A stretch of DNA of 17,184 nucleotides from Bacteroidales bacterium (GCA_900771045.1 CAAGMM010000026.1:1-17184); one strand, 5' to 3'. Counted from the first letter of the stretch, positions 1 through 7,388 are shown. Notes: generated by a model from the letters alone, not told the origin. Numbers and translations: made by a program.

Positions 1-144
1 TACATCCCTAAAAAATCATCATTCGAAGACCTTAAAAACGAAGACATTCTATTGATACAGAACAAATTAAACAACAGACCGAGAAAAAGATTGAATTTTT
101 TGACCCCAATTGTATTTTTTACGTATATTCGCACCGTTAATTGA
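1..144 (+). CDS. IS30-family transposase, C-terminal fragment
   Basis: The open frame enters from the left edge and ends at TGA 142-144. It encodes about 47 residues that start YIPKKSSFEDLKNEDILL and contain KLNNRPRKRLNFLTP. The NNRPRKxLxxxTP block is the well-known C-terminal signature of IS30-family DDE transposases. The catalytic core lies outside the window, so whether the enzyme is intact cannot be judged. The following 60 bases probably hold the right end of the element. The fragment marks the left border of the AT-rich accessory region and sits directly upstream of the two-gene membrane/nuclease cassette. It may supply read-through transcription or an outward promoter to that cassette (TATATTCG at 124-131 is one base off the TAnnTTTG -7 element), which is inference. 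Confidence 0.8.
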   Translation, partial: YIPKKSSFEDLKNEDILLIQNKLNNRPRKRLNFLTPIVFFTYIRTVN

Positions 145-160
145 AAATGTCAACCAAAGA

Positions 161-184
161 GTTGCATTTATGACTTGAATTCGG
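161..184 (+). repeat. Probable right terminus of the IS30-type element
   Basis: This short stretch follows the transposase stop and begins GTTGCATTTATGACTTGAAT. It lies between the transposase and the next gene, where the terminal inverted repeat of an IS30-type element is expected. The left partner is outside the window, so this is inferred from position only. Confidence 0.3.
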
Positions 185-205
185 CGTATATAAACACATA
201 CTACT

Positions 206-1768
206 ATGAAGAAAAACTTTTTGTGGTTTTTGGGAGGACTTGTTGTCGCATCGGTTATCTTAATTTGCTTTGGCCTTAGATTGATACATCTTTCGAAACC
301 AGCTGAGGAAGAAATTGTCAAACACTCAAAGGAGCAGATGAACAAGACAATGACAAAAGTTGAAGGTTTTTACAATGACAATGCTGTAGAAATCAAAGAA
401 ATGTCATATGCAATGCTGTCTTCTACATGTGATTCAATTACCAATAATTTAGATACGCTTCATGCTCATGCTAATAATATCATTGAAGCTACACAAGGGA
501 TTTTGTTTGCTCGCCAAGAAAGTGCAAAAAAATCATACGAAGAGGCTGTCAAGATTAAATCGCAAAATTTGGAACTGGCACAGATTTATATTCTTAATGC
601 AATAAATCACAATCCTTCAAATATTACTTATTTGACAGAATACTATTCCATGATTAAAAATAACAGCAATGCTTCATACGATGAAATTGAAAATGTAAAC
701 TCATTACTGTCTTCTTGTGTATATCAAGTTGATTATGAAGATATTGCAACAATAAATAGCTGGATTAACGAACTCTCAAAAAGACAAGAAGAAATCCTTG
801 CTACAAATATAAACAAAGATGAAGCAGCAGAAGTCGCTGAAATCAAAGCGAGGTACGATAAATTGATAGGAATACAACTGAAAGTTACCACGACGGCAAA
901 AGCATCCGATGCAGATGTGTCTCCATTGTTAAGAGCACAAGAGGAGATGGCAGAATTTATTGGTGACGTAAGTGAAGACCATCGTTTTGAAGAATATTAT
1001 AATGATATAGTTGCCCACTATGAAAAGGTTTCTAAAACAATAAATTACATTGAATTGGCTAAACAATGCGAAAATCTACTTATGCATACTTCCGATGCAA
1101 TTGGAAAAAACAAAAATGATTTGGCAACGGAATATCTTAGTTTGATTGAAACAGTCTTTTATCAAATGAGTGGCATAAATGATATTCAAAATATTTTACT
1201 AAAAAACAACTGGTTGTCAATATATGCGGAACAAAAAGAGAAATACATAAAGAGTATAAACAAAAGTATTTCACAAAATGTTTTCAATAAAATCAAGCAA
1301 ATAGTAGCGCAGGGGACACTGGTTGTTGTGACTGGTAAATATCAAGCCGCAATAAATATTGTGCAAGAGAAATACTTTGATGCGTCATCCTATTTGACAA
1401 AGATTACTGATGAAGAAGTATATAGTTCAGCCCAACTTGAAATGAATAAACTATCAAATAAAATTACGGAATTACAAGAACAGCAACAACAAGAGTACCA
1501 AAAATGGGCAGCTGGTGTGGTGCTTGCATTAGAACAATACATCGACGATGACTCAGGTAGATTGAGAGAAAAAGATGTAATGAGTTACTTCACTCGATAT
1601 CCTACAAATATCACAAATATTGACCAAAGGTATATTGTTCCAGAAATAAGTTCTGTGTTGCAACAACTTACAAATAAACTATTTGAAAGAGTTAAAGAAA
1701 AGGACCTGCAAAGAGAGTTTAATCGTAAATTCATGTTTGCTAAAAAGAGAAGTTTGGAGGAATTTTAA
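206..1768 (+). CDS. Membrane-anchored helical/coiled-coil protein of unknown function
   Basis: I do not recognise this 520-residue protein. It has one N-terminal membrane segment at about residues 5-27 (FLWFLGGLVVASVILICFGL), with Lys at 2-3 suggesting a cytoplasmic N-terminus and a periplasmic body. The rest is polar and rich in Glu, Lys, Gln and Asn, with long predicted-helical stretches. A Gln run (ELQEQQQQEYQKW) lies near residue 430. The C-terminus is basic. There is no lipobox, cleavable signal or known catalytic motif. The start at 206 is the first ATG after the IS30 end and leads straight into the membrane anchor. The stop overlaps the next start by one base (TAATG), so the two genes are almost certainly co-translated and probably function together. 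The coding DNA is much more AT-rich than the genes from 4502 onward, suggesting horizontal acquisition. A partner, immunity or scaffold role for the downstream nuclease-like protein is inference. Confidence 0.85.
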   Translation: MKKNFLWFLGGLVVASVILICFGLRLIHLSKPAEEEIVKHSKEQMNKTMTKVEGFYNDNAVEIKEMSYAMLSSTCDSITNNLDTLHAHANNIIEATQGILFARQESAKKSYEEAVKIKSQNLELAQIYILNAINHNPSNITYLTEYYSMIKNNSNASYDEIENVNSLLSSCVYQVDYEDIATINSWINELSKRQEEILATNINKDEAAEVAEIKARYDKLIGIQLKVTTTAKASDADVSPLLRAQEEMAEFIGDVSEDHRFEEYYNDIVAHYEKVSKTINYIELAKQCENLLMHTSDAIGKNKNDLATEYLSLIETVFYQMSGINDIQNILLKNNWLSIYAEQKEKYIKSINKSISQNVFNKIKQIVAQGTLVVVTGKYQAAINIVQEKYFDASSYLTKITDEEVYSSAQLEMNKLSNKITELQEQQQQEYQKWAAGVVLALEQYIDDDSGRLREKDVMSYFTRYPTNITNIDQRYIVPEISSVLQQLTNKLFERVKEKDLQREFNRKFMFAKKRSLEEF

Positions 1769-3306
1769 TGAAAAAGGCAATAGTTATTCTTTTTGTGTTA
1801 TTGTTTATCAGTTCAGGTTTATATTCACAAACTTTTGGAATTAATCTACCTGGACATACAGATATAGTAAGAACATCATACTCAAATACACTGAGTCATG
1901 CAACTTCATCTATAACAATGGGAATTGTCGGTAAAACTCTGCCAAATTCTGGAGGTAAGGTGTCCTGGAGTTCTAATGTAAAAGGTGATGTAGGTGAAGC
2001 TATTGTTCAACGCATGCTTGTCAGAGCTGTAGATGGTCGTCAAAATTGGAGAATGGTAACTCCACGGAATAAACCTCAAGGCTTAGACCATATCGCTGTG
2101 CGATGGAAGAAAGGTCAACCTACAAACATACTTGTAGCCGAAACAAAAGTAAATACAAGTCAATTACATGCCACACATTATGGGCGACAAATGAGCAATG
2201 AATGGATAAATCATCATTTAAAAGATTTATCAAAAGACTATGGTCAGGCAAGTAGAGCGGAAGTTGTTCAAATTAATTCTAAAATTCCTAAAAGTGCAAT
2301 AGTTTGTGAAACAAACATTGAAAATCTTAAAACGGGTCAAGTTGAAAAACTATGGTCTAATGATGGTGGCAGAACATGGAATTATACAGGAAATAATGCA
2401 GACATTGAATTAGCAAAAAAACAATGTCGAACCCAAAGTCAATTATTTAATGGTGCTGCAAATGGGCAAATTGATTATAGGAGAAGATTATATAGAGTTG
2501 ATCTGAACAGCAAAAAAATAATAGAATCATTTGTGGATGGGGAAGGACAAATGGTAGCTGAAACAACAAAAGAATATGGTTTAGACACAAAATTATTTGA
2601 AAAAGATATTAGAAAATTATATGAAACCCGTCTGATTAAAAACGAACACATGTCGCCACATGAAGCGAAAATACTATCTAAATTAGGCAAGGTTGAAAAT
2701 ATAGCAAATGGCAACATTTCGGCTGAAAAATTAGCGTTTTTAAATGTAACGTATCAAGCGGGGACAGTAGTAGTGGCAGGATTAACAGTAGCAGCAATTG
2801 ATTTATTGATGCAAACAATTAATGGGGGTTTTTTAAATATAAATTGGAAACAAGTTGGAGCTGCAGGATTAATTGGATCCGGAATTCAGTTAATTACGAT
2901 TATTGCAAATTGTTTTAAAATTGCTTTATTACAATCATTCGCAAATTTCATTCCTTGGATAGGTGTAGTGGTTAATTTAGTGTGTTTGTGGAGAAACTAT
3001 AAAAATGGTTTATACTCATTGAAGTCAATGTGTATAATGATGGGAAGCGTAGTTGTTACAGTAGTAGTTATGTGGGCTGGAGCAAAAATTGGAGCAAAAA
3101 TTGGAGCTAGCATTGGAGGATGTATAGGTGCAGGTATAGGTGTAATATTGGGGATAGGTATAGGATGGATTACAGGTCGCATCATTAATAAAATTGAATT
3201 AAATCGTCAAATAGAATTTATTGAGGGACTAAAAAATGATGATTCTGTAGAAAACGAGACAATACGAAGAAAATATTTCTGTAGTCCAAAGTTAAAGGTA
3301 TGTTGA
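1768..3306 (+). CDS. Exported PD-(D/E)XK-like nuclease with glycine-zipper membrane domain
   Basis: This is a 512-residue protein of no family I can name. Residues 1-20 look like a cleavable signal peptide (LLFISSGLYS before QTFG). Residues about 70-150 carry a restriction-endonuclease-like pattern: E77 in GDVGEAIV, D107 in QGLDHIAV, and E125-T-K127 in ILVAETK, followed by YGRQMSNEWI. Similar QGxD...ExK...GxQMSxxW patterns occur in nuclease domains of bacterial polymorphic toxins (family knowledge, not searched). Residues about 330-470 are hydrophobic with roughly four or five membrane segments, the last a glycine zipper (AGAKIGAKIGASIGGCIGAG) starting near residue 438. The tail after about 470 is polar. 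The start overlaps the upstream stop and follows a purine-rich GGAGG. The signal peptide would put the nuclease outside the cytoplasm, which suggests attack on incoming or neighbouring DNA rather than ordinary restriction. That function is inference; the fold assignment is moderate. Confidence 0.85.
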   Translation: MKKAIVILFVLLFISSGLYSQTFGINLPGHTDIVRTSYSNTLSHATSSITMGIVGKTLPNSGGKVSWSSNVKGDVGEAIVQRMLVRAVDGRQNWRMVTPRNKPQGLDHIAVRWKKGQPTNILVAETKVNTSQLHATHYGRQMSNEWINHHLKDLSKDYGQASRAEVVQINSKIPKSAIVCETNIENLKTGQVEKLWSNDGGRTWNYTGNNADIELAKKQCRTQSQLFNGAANGQIDYRRRLYRVDLNSKKIIESFVDGEGQMVAETTKEYGLDTKLFEKDIRKLYETRLIKNEHMSPHEAKILSKLGKVENIANGNISAEKLAFLNVTYQAGTVVVAGLTVAAIDLLMQTINGGFLNINWKQVGAAGLIGSGIQLITIIANCFKIALLQSFANFIPWIGVVVNLVCLWRNYKNGLYSLKSMCIMMGSVVVTVVVMWAGAKIGAKIGASIGGCIGAGIGVILGIGIGWITGRIINKIELNRQIEFIEGLKNDDSVENETIRRKYFCSPKLKVC

Positions 3307-3342
3307 TATAACGAAAAAAATTATTTTAGAATCACCCGATAG

Positions 3343-3373
3343 AAAAACGCGGACATCACAGCTCGCGTTTTTT
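3343..3373 (+). terminator. Intrinsic terminator of the two-gene cassette
   Basis: AAAAACGCG (3343-3351) is perfectly complementary to CGCGTTTTT (3364-3372) around a 12-base loop, and the right arm runs into a T6 tract. It lies 37 bases after the nuclease-gene stop and fits a Rho-independent terminator. The IS begins just beyond the T tract. Confidence 0.75.
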
Positions 3374-3380
3374 CGGCTTA

Positions 3381-3398
3381 ATGGTCAAATTTGGTGAT
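3381..3398 (+). repeat. Left inverted repeat of the IS
   Basis: ATGGTCAAATTTGGTGAT pairs with 4363-4380 with a single mismatch. It is located 52 bases upstream of the transposase start, as expected for a left end. Confidence 0.75.
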
Positions 3399-3450
3399 AA
3401 AATCCTTGTAATTGATTGAAATTCATGCATTTGCATAATATTTTCTGATT

Positions 3451-4380
3451 ATGCAAAAAAAATGCTTTTTTTGTGGCTCCAAAAAGACCGTAAAAGATGG
3501 TTTTAGCAATGGCCGACAACGCTATCGTTGCCGTGATTGTGGCCGCCGTTTCACAGACAATCACCGAATTGACGAGAGTGAATTATATGTCGAATATTTG
3601 GATGGGAAACAGACTTTGGTACAATTGGCGGGTCGCCATCATGTCTCAATCAGCACAATCCAACGCAAACTACAGAAATCCCGCACTCCTTCATTGAAAA
3701 CAGAGCCGTGCGAAGTCGTTATTCTGGTGAATGCCACCTATTGGGGGCATGATTTTGGAGTGATAACGATAAAGGATGCACACAGGAAGAACGTGCTCTG
3801 GAAAAAATTCATCTACCGAAACGAGCGAATAGCAGACTATTCGGAAGGTGTTAAATATTTGGAAGACAATCATTTCAGGATAAAAGGCATCGTCTGCGAT
3901 GGTTTGTGCGGGCTTACCAGGTCACTGGAGCGATATCCTGTTCAATACTGCCAATTCCACCAAGTAAAGTTTGTCAGCCAAAAACTAACAAAACATCCTG
4001 AAAGTGAAGCTGGTAAGGAATTGTTGGACTTGTGCAGACTCATGTTCCGCACAGACAAGGAATCTTTCATTGGAGCTTTGGACAAATGGTATGCAAGGTA
4101 CAACGAATACCTGTTTGAGCGAAGTGATCCCGATGAAAAGGAGCGCACGCATTATCTTCACAAACGTCTGCGCAGCGCATATCTTAGTCTCTATCGGAAC
4201 ATGGATAATATGTGGATATGGTACGACAATATGTGATTGGGCATCCCGAGTACCAACAATGGAATAGAGGCTCTGTTTACGGACTTAAAGACTAAACTCA
4301 GAGTTCATAATGGATTATCGAAAAAAAACAGGGAACAGTTTATCGACGAATATTTTGCAAAAATCACTAAATTTGACCAT
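3451..4380 (+). pseudogene. Transposase, IS256 variant zinc-binding type, broken by in-frame TGA
   Basis: The first open part (3451-4236, 261 residues) starts with a zinc ribbon (C5/C8 and C27/C30 in MQKKCFFCG and YRCRDCGRRF). A helix-turn-helix region follows (GKQTLVQLAGRHHVSISTIQ), then an RNase H-like DDE core (IVCDGLCGL with D151, YCQFHQ, HKRLRSAYLSL). The frame stops at TGA 4234-4236 after WIWYDNM and resumes in the same frame with LGIPSTNNGIEALFTDLK, the conserved C-terminal block carrying the last acidic residue. The break is therefore a point nonsense mutation in one gene. The position where relatives have the first catalytic Asp (DxTYWG) reads N94 (AAT at 3730-3732). Two independent lesions indicate a dead enzyme. 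The frame passes through the right inverted repeat into flanking DNA to a TAA at 4495-4497, so the original C-terminus is uncertain. Confidence 0.85.
4363..4380 (-). repeat. Right inverted repeat of the IS
   Basis: ATCACTAAATTTGACCAT is the inverted partner of 3381-3398 with 17 of 18 matches. It overlaps the 3' end of the transposase reading frame. Confidence 0.75.
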
Positions 4381-4472
4381 CAGCGATTTTTTTCAAGAAA
4401 TTTATCACCAAAAATGCATATTAAACCAAAAATTTCAGGTGTGTTCTATAAATATCGTATCTGTTTTTTCCC

Positions 4473-4480
4473 TATCTTTG
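4473..4480 (+). promoter_or_regulatory. Bacteroidota-type -7 element (TATCTTTG) for the YhhQ-like gene
   Basis: TATCTTTG matches TAnnTTTG, with 21 bases between its end and the ATG at 4502. It lies outside the IS right repeat, so the gene keeps its own promoter despite the insertion. Confidence 0.7.
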
Positions 4481-4501
4481 CACCGTATTTGAAATAATTT
4501 T

Positions 4502-5161
4502 ATGGATAAGGTCTCGGAAAACCCTTTAAAAAACCGGAATGTGAAGTATCTGCTTGTCGTGGCAGCGCTGTACGTCACGCTGTATGTCACGGCGAATATG
4601 ATGTCAGTCAGGATTTTTGCGGTCGGCAGTTTGTTTTGCGTTGATGCCGGAACTCTCGTCTTTCCGTTTATCTACGTTTTCGGCGACGTGATAAACGAGT
4701 TGTGGGGGCTCAAAGTGTCGCGCCACGTCATCGTTACGGCGTTCATCTGCAATGTTTTGTTTGTCGGTTTGTGCTGTGTCGCCGCCATTCTTCCCCATCC
4801 GGAATATATGGATGCGACGGCGGAGGCATACGAGGTCGTTTTCGGCTTCGCGCCCCGCATAGTACTCGGCTCTATAACGGGATTTTTAATCGGAGCCTTG
4901 TTAAACGCACAGATATTCAATATGATAAAAAAGCTCACCGGCGGCAGGTGTCTCTGGCTTCGTGCCATAACGTCTTCCGTGATGGGACTGCTTTTCGACA
5001 CGATACCTTTCGCGCTTGTGGCTTTCGCCGGCATCGTCACCTGGCACGACATAACCGCCATCGTAGCCGTGAACTTCATCATGAAAACGGTAATCGAAAT
5101 CGGAGTCGGGACACCGGTCGTTTATTTCATCGTGAGGAAAATAAGGAAACGCACCGTTTGA
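4502..5161 (+). CDS. yhhQ: Queuosine precursor transporter, YhhQ/VUT family
   Basis: This 219-residue, roughly six-helix inner-membrane protein belongs to the VUT (DUF165) family, whose E. coli member YhhQ takes up queuosine precursors (preQ0/preQ1) for tRNA modification. Family marks include DAGTLVFPFIYVFGDVINEL near residues 47-66, the RIVLGSITGFLIGALLNA block, LWLRAITSSVMGLLFDTIPF, and a final helix ending in basic residues (RKIRKR). Length is typical. The start is the ATG directly behind a good promoter. It is monocistronic and converges with the MATE gene, separated by 59 bases. No other queuosine gene is in the window, so substrate rests on family membership. Confidence 0.85.
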   Translation: MDKVSENPLKNRNVKYLLVVAALYVTLYVTANMMSVRIFAVGSLFCVDAGTLVFPFIYVFGDVINELWGLKVSRHVIVTAFICNVLFVGLCCVAAILPHPEYMDATAEAYEVVFGFAPRIVLGSITGFLIGALLNAQIFNMIKKLTGGRCLWLRAITSSVMGLLFDTIPFALVAFAGIVTWHDITAIVAVNFIMKTVIEIGVGTPVVYFIVRKIRKRTV

Positions 5162-5220
5162 CATGTCTTTCAAAAAGAAGCTTTCTTTCCGTGCGGCGAT
5201 ATTCTCAAAACCGGCCGAAA

Positions 5221-6594
5221 TCACTTTTCCGCCTGACAGACAAAACTTCTGTTCTTTACGAACCAACCGAAAGTTATTAGGGTAGCGAGGATTTCCGCAA
5301 ATGCGACCGACAACCACAACCCTTTGATTCCCATCATCTCGGGCAAAACGATGAAGGCCGCAACCGGGAAGACTATCCCGCGCAAAGTCATCAGTATGGT
5401 AGAGAAAACAGCCCTTTCGATGCTCTGGAAATACACTATCGCCACAATGTTGAACGACATAAAGATGAAGCCGAGGGCGAAGAAGGGCAGTCCGCCGGCA
5501 GCCGCCTCAAACGAATCGCTGCCGCGCTCGAGAAAGACGGAGATTATCGTCGGGGCGAAGAAACAGAACAGGACGAATATCACCAAACTGAATCCCACGC
5601 TTAGCCCTGAACCGTACCTGAAGACCCTCCAAACCCTGTCCAACAAGCCGGCGCCGTAATTGAAGCTGATGATTGGCTGCGCCGACAACGCCACGGCATC
5701 GTAAACCATATAGACGACCGGGAACAGATAGCAAATCACGCTGAACGCCGCAATGCCGTCGTCACCGAGATATTTGCCGAACATGACGTTGCCCGTGAAC
5801 ATCATCACCGAGATGGCGAACTCGCCGACGAAGGCCGAAAAACCGATGTTCATCATATAACCGACGTTGCGCAGACTCAGCCTCACACTCGTCATCGTGC
5901 GCTTCAGCCTGTAAAGCCTGAGCGTCTTCGATTTGAAGATGACGTAATATAGCACCATCAGCGTGCCGACACCGGTACCGATGTCCGTCGCGAGAGCCGC
6001 CCCCATAAGACCCATTTCGCAGGGAAAGATAAACGTGAAGTCGAGGATGATGTTGACGACAGCCGGAACGATATTCGCAAACATTGCGTACCGCGGCGAG
6101 CCGTCAAGCCGTATGACGAAACCGCCGATGATTTGAAAGACAAGGAAAAGACAGGTCGGGATGAACCACAGATAATAATCCTTCGCCAAAGCCATGAGGT
6201 TGTCCGACACGCCGAGAGCGTGAAGTATCCTGCCCGGACAGCTGTAGAAGATTATCCCGAGCAAAACGCCTAAAACGACACTCGTGATAAAAGCCTGCGT
6301 GACGTTTATCCTCGCCGCCTTCTCATTGTTCTGCGAGAGATGTATCGCCGCGACGACACTGCAGCCCGTCCCGAACATCATTCCGAACCCCGTCACTAAC
6401 ATCATTATCGGCGCGACGAGGTTGACACAGGCCAAGCCGTTGGCACCGATGCCGTTCCCTACAAAAATGCCGTCGGTCAGAATGAAGACCGTGTTAAACG
6501 TGAGCCCCAACAGCGTCGGAAAAAAAATATCCTTGAAGAGGCCGTAGATGTTGCCCCTCCCAAGGTCGATACTATCTCTGTTGTCAAATGCCAT
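5221..6594 (-). CDS. MATE family efflux transporter
   Basis: This is a 457-residue membrane protein with about twelve hydrophobic segments, matching the usual length for MATE cation- or proton-coupled drug/metabolite exporters. Typical stretches are IFFPTLLGLTFNTVFILTDG near the N-terminus, GANGLACVNLVAPIMMLV, and in the second half AIAFSVICYLF-like and QPIISFNYGAG segments. I start it at ATG 6594 rather than the upstream TTG at 6627, because that TTG overlaps the -7 promoter element on this strand and the first eleven codons would precede the likely transcription start. It is divergent from lptE and convergent with the YhhQ-like gene. The substrate cannot be told from sequence. Confidence 0.9.
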   Translation of the reverse strand: MAFDNRDSIDLGRGNIYGLFKDIFFPTLLGLTFNTVFILTDGIFVGNGIGANGLACVNLVAPIMMLVTGFGMMFGTGCSVVAAIHLSQNNEKAARINVTQAFITSVVLGVLLGIIFYSCPGRILHALGVSDNLMALAKDYYLWFIPTCLFLVFQIIGGFVIRLDGSPRYAMFANIVPAVVNIILDFTFIFPCEMGLMGAALATDIGTGVGTLMVLYYVIFKSKTLRLYRLKRTMTSVRLSLRNVGYMMNIGFSAFVGEFAISVMMFTGNVMFGKYLGDDGIAAFSVICYLFPVVYMVYDAVALSAQPIISFNYGAGLLDRVWRVFRYGSGLSVGFSLVIFVLFCFFAPTIISVFLERGSDSFEAAAGGLPFFALGFIFMSFNIVAIVYFQSIERAVFSTILMTLRGIVFPVAAFIVLPEMMGIKGLWLSVAFAEILATLITFGWFVKNRSFVCQAEK

Positions 6595-6624
6595 CGCAAA
6601 AAAATTACCGAAAAATTTAAACCG

Positions 6625-6632
6625 CAAATTTA
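6625..6632 (-). promoter_or_regulatory. -7 element (TAAATTTG) for the MATE gene
   Basis: On the minus strand TAAATTTG fits TAnnTTTG and lies 30 bases upstream of ATG 6594. This placement decides the MATE start codon. Confidence 0.65.
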
Positions 6633-6663
6633 CGATTTTTTCGACGATATTCCGTTTTTTTTG

Positions 6664-6671
6664 TAACTTTG
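6664..6671 (+). promoter_or_regulatory. -7 element (TAACTTTG) for lptE
   Basis: TAACTTTG is a perfect TAnnTTTG. Only seven bases separate it from the lptE ATG, which implies a leaderless or nearly leaderless transcript. Confidence 0.7.
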
Positions 6672-6678
6672 CCGCATT

Positions 6679-7176
6679 ATGAAGAAGTTTTTGTCGATAT
6701 TATTGCTTTTTTTCGTTGTCACCGGCTGCGGAATTTACTCGTTTACGGGCGCATCTATCCCGCCTGAGGCGAAAACAGTCTCGGTGCGTTATTTCCCAAA
6801 CAACGCCGTGCTCGTACATCCATTGCTCAGCAACGAGATAACAAACTCTTTGCGCGATATGTTTATGACGCAGACCTCTCTCGAGTCTGTCCCTGACGAC
6901 GGCGACCTTGCCTTCGACGGCGAAATAACCGACTACAGCACTAAACCAGTGGCAATAACGGGCGACCAGGTTGCGGCACTCAACAGACTGACAATCACCG
7001 TAAACGTGAGATTTTACAATAGATATGACGACTCCAAAGACTTCGAGACGAGTTTCTCGGCATACGAAGACTATCCGAGTACGCAGGACCTCAACGCCGT
7101 ACAGGACGAATTGATACCTTCGATAATAAAGAAACTGTGCGAAGATATTTTCAACAAGGCCGTCGTTAACTGGTGA
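6679..7176 (+). CDS. lptE: LPS assembly lipoprotein LptE family
   Basis: This 165-residue outer-membrane lipoprotein has a signal peptide ending in the lipobox VVTGC (C17). The mature protein matches the Bacteroidota LptE family: GIYSFTGASIPPEAKTVSVRYF, then SNEITNSLRDMFMTQTSL, and DGEITDYSTKPVAI followed by alternating strands (RLTITVNVRFYN). LptE plugs and helps fold the LptD channel that puts LPS on the cell surface. It stands alone here. It is divergent from the MATE gene, with its own promoter immediately upstream of the first ATG. LPS production in this organism is supported independently by kdsA. Confidence 0.88.
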   Translation: MKKFLSILLLFFVVTGCGIYSFTGASIPPEAKTVSVRYFPNNAVLVHPLLSNEITNSLRDMFMTQTSLESVPDDGDLAFDGEITDYSTKPVAITGDQVAALNRLTITVNVRFYNRYDDSKDFETSFSAYEDYPSTQDLNAVQDELIPSIIKKLCEDIFNKAVVNW

Positions 7177-7266
7177 AAGACTCCCGACATTTTGACGATT
7201 TGACTTGAAGAACCGGAATGTGGGCGTTCTGCCTGTATGCTGTGTTTCGTAGTGGTTGGGGGAAAA

Positions 7267-7285
7267 ATATAGAACCCACCTATAA
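7267..7285 (-). repeat. Solo end of the dispersed MITE-like repeat
   Basis: ATATAGAACCCACCTATAA matches the right terminal repeat of the 12448-12654 element over TATAGAACCCACCT. A degenerate opposite end may be GTGGGCGTTCT at 7220-7230, giving a decayed copy of about 70 bases between lptE and the next promoter; that partner is weak. Confidence 0.5.
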
Positions 7286-7333
7286 TTTTTGCGTATCAAT
7301 TCAGATTTTTTTTTTACTTTAAAAAAATAATTG

Positions 7334-7341
7334 TAACTTTG
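7334..7341 (+). promoter_or_regulatory. -7 element (TAACTTTG) for the secreted repeat protein
   Basis: TAACTTTG lies 47 bases upstream of ATG 7389. It sits just before the alternative TTG at 7353, supporting the ATG followed by the signal peptide as the start. Confidence 0.7.
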
Positions 7342-7388
7342 CGATACTTAAATTGTATAACAAAAAAGTTTTATTAAAAATCACAATT

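Larger units (their letters stand above)
3381..4380 (+). mobile_element. Insertion sequence, IS256 variant zinc-ribbon type, inactivated
   Basis: The element of about 1 kb is bounded by imperfect inverted repeats and contains one broken transposase. The left repeat ATGGTCAAATTTGGTGAT (3381-3398) matches the reverse complement of ATCACTAAATTTGACCAT (4363-4380) at 17 of 18 positions. Outside the repeats, TTTTTTC occurs on both sides (3368-3374 and within 4387-4394). That could be a target duplication, but it is low complexity. True tips may extend a few bases further, since GGCT and CGCT lie just outside the two repeats. It separates the accessory cassette from housekeeping DNA. Confidence 0.75.

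Noticed and set aside
2997..3185. Minus-strand 62-residue proline/isoleucine-rich frame
   Set aside because: It is the mirror of the glycine-zipper coding repeat on the plus strand, with no start context or family likeness.
4234..4236. Recoded TGA (alternative code or selenocysteine) in the transposase
   Set aside because: TGA is used as the ordinary stop by many genes here, and the enzyme has a second inactivating change at the catalytic Asp position.
4237..4497. Separate 86-residue gene starting with TTG
   Set aside because: It is in the same frame as the transposase and continues its conserved C-terminal block. The break is a nonsense codon and the last third runs into flanking DNA.
5174..5188. 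Hairpin AAAGAA-GCT-TTCTTT between the convergent yhhQ-like and MATE genes as a bidirectional terminator
   Set aside because: The stem is only six mostly A/T pairs with a three-base loop; too weak to annotate.
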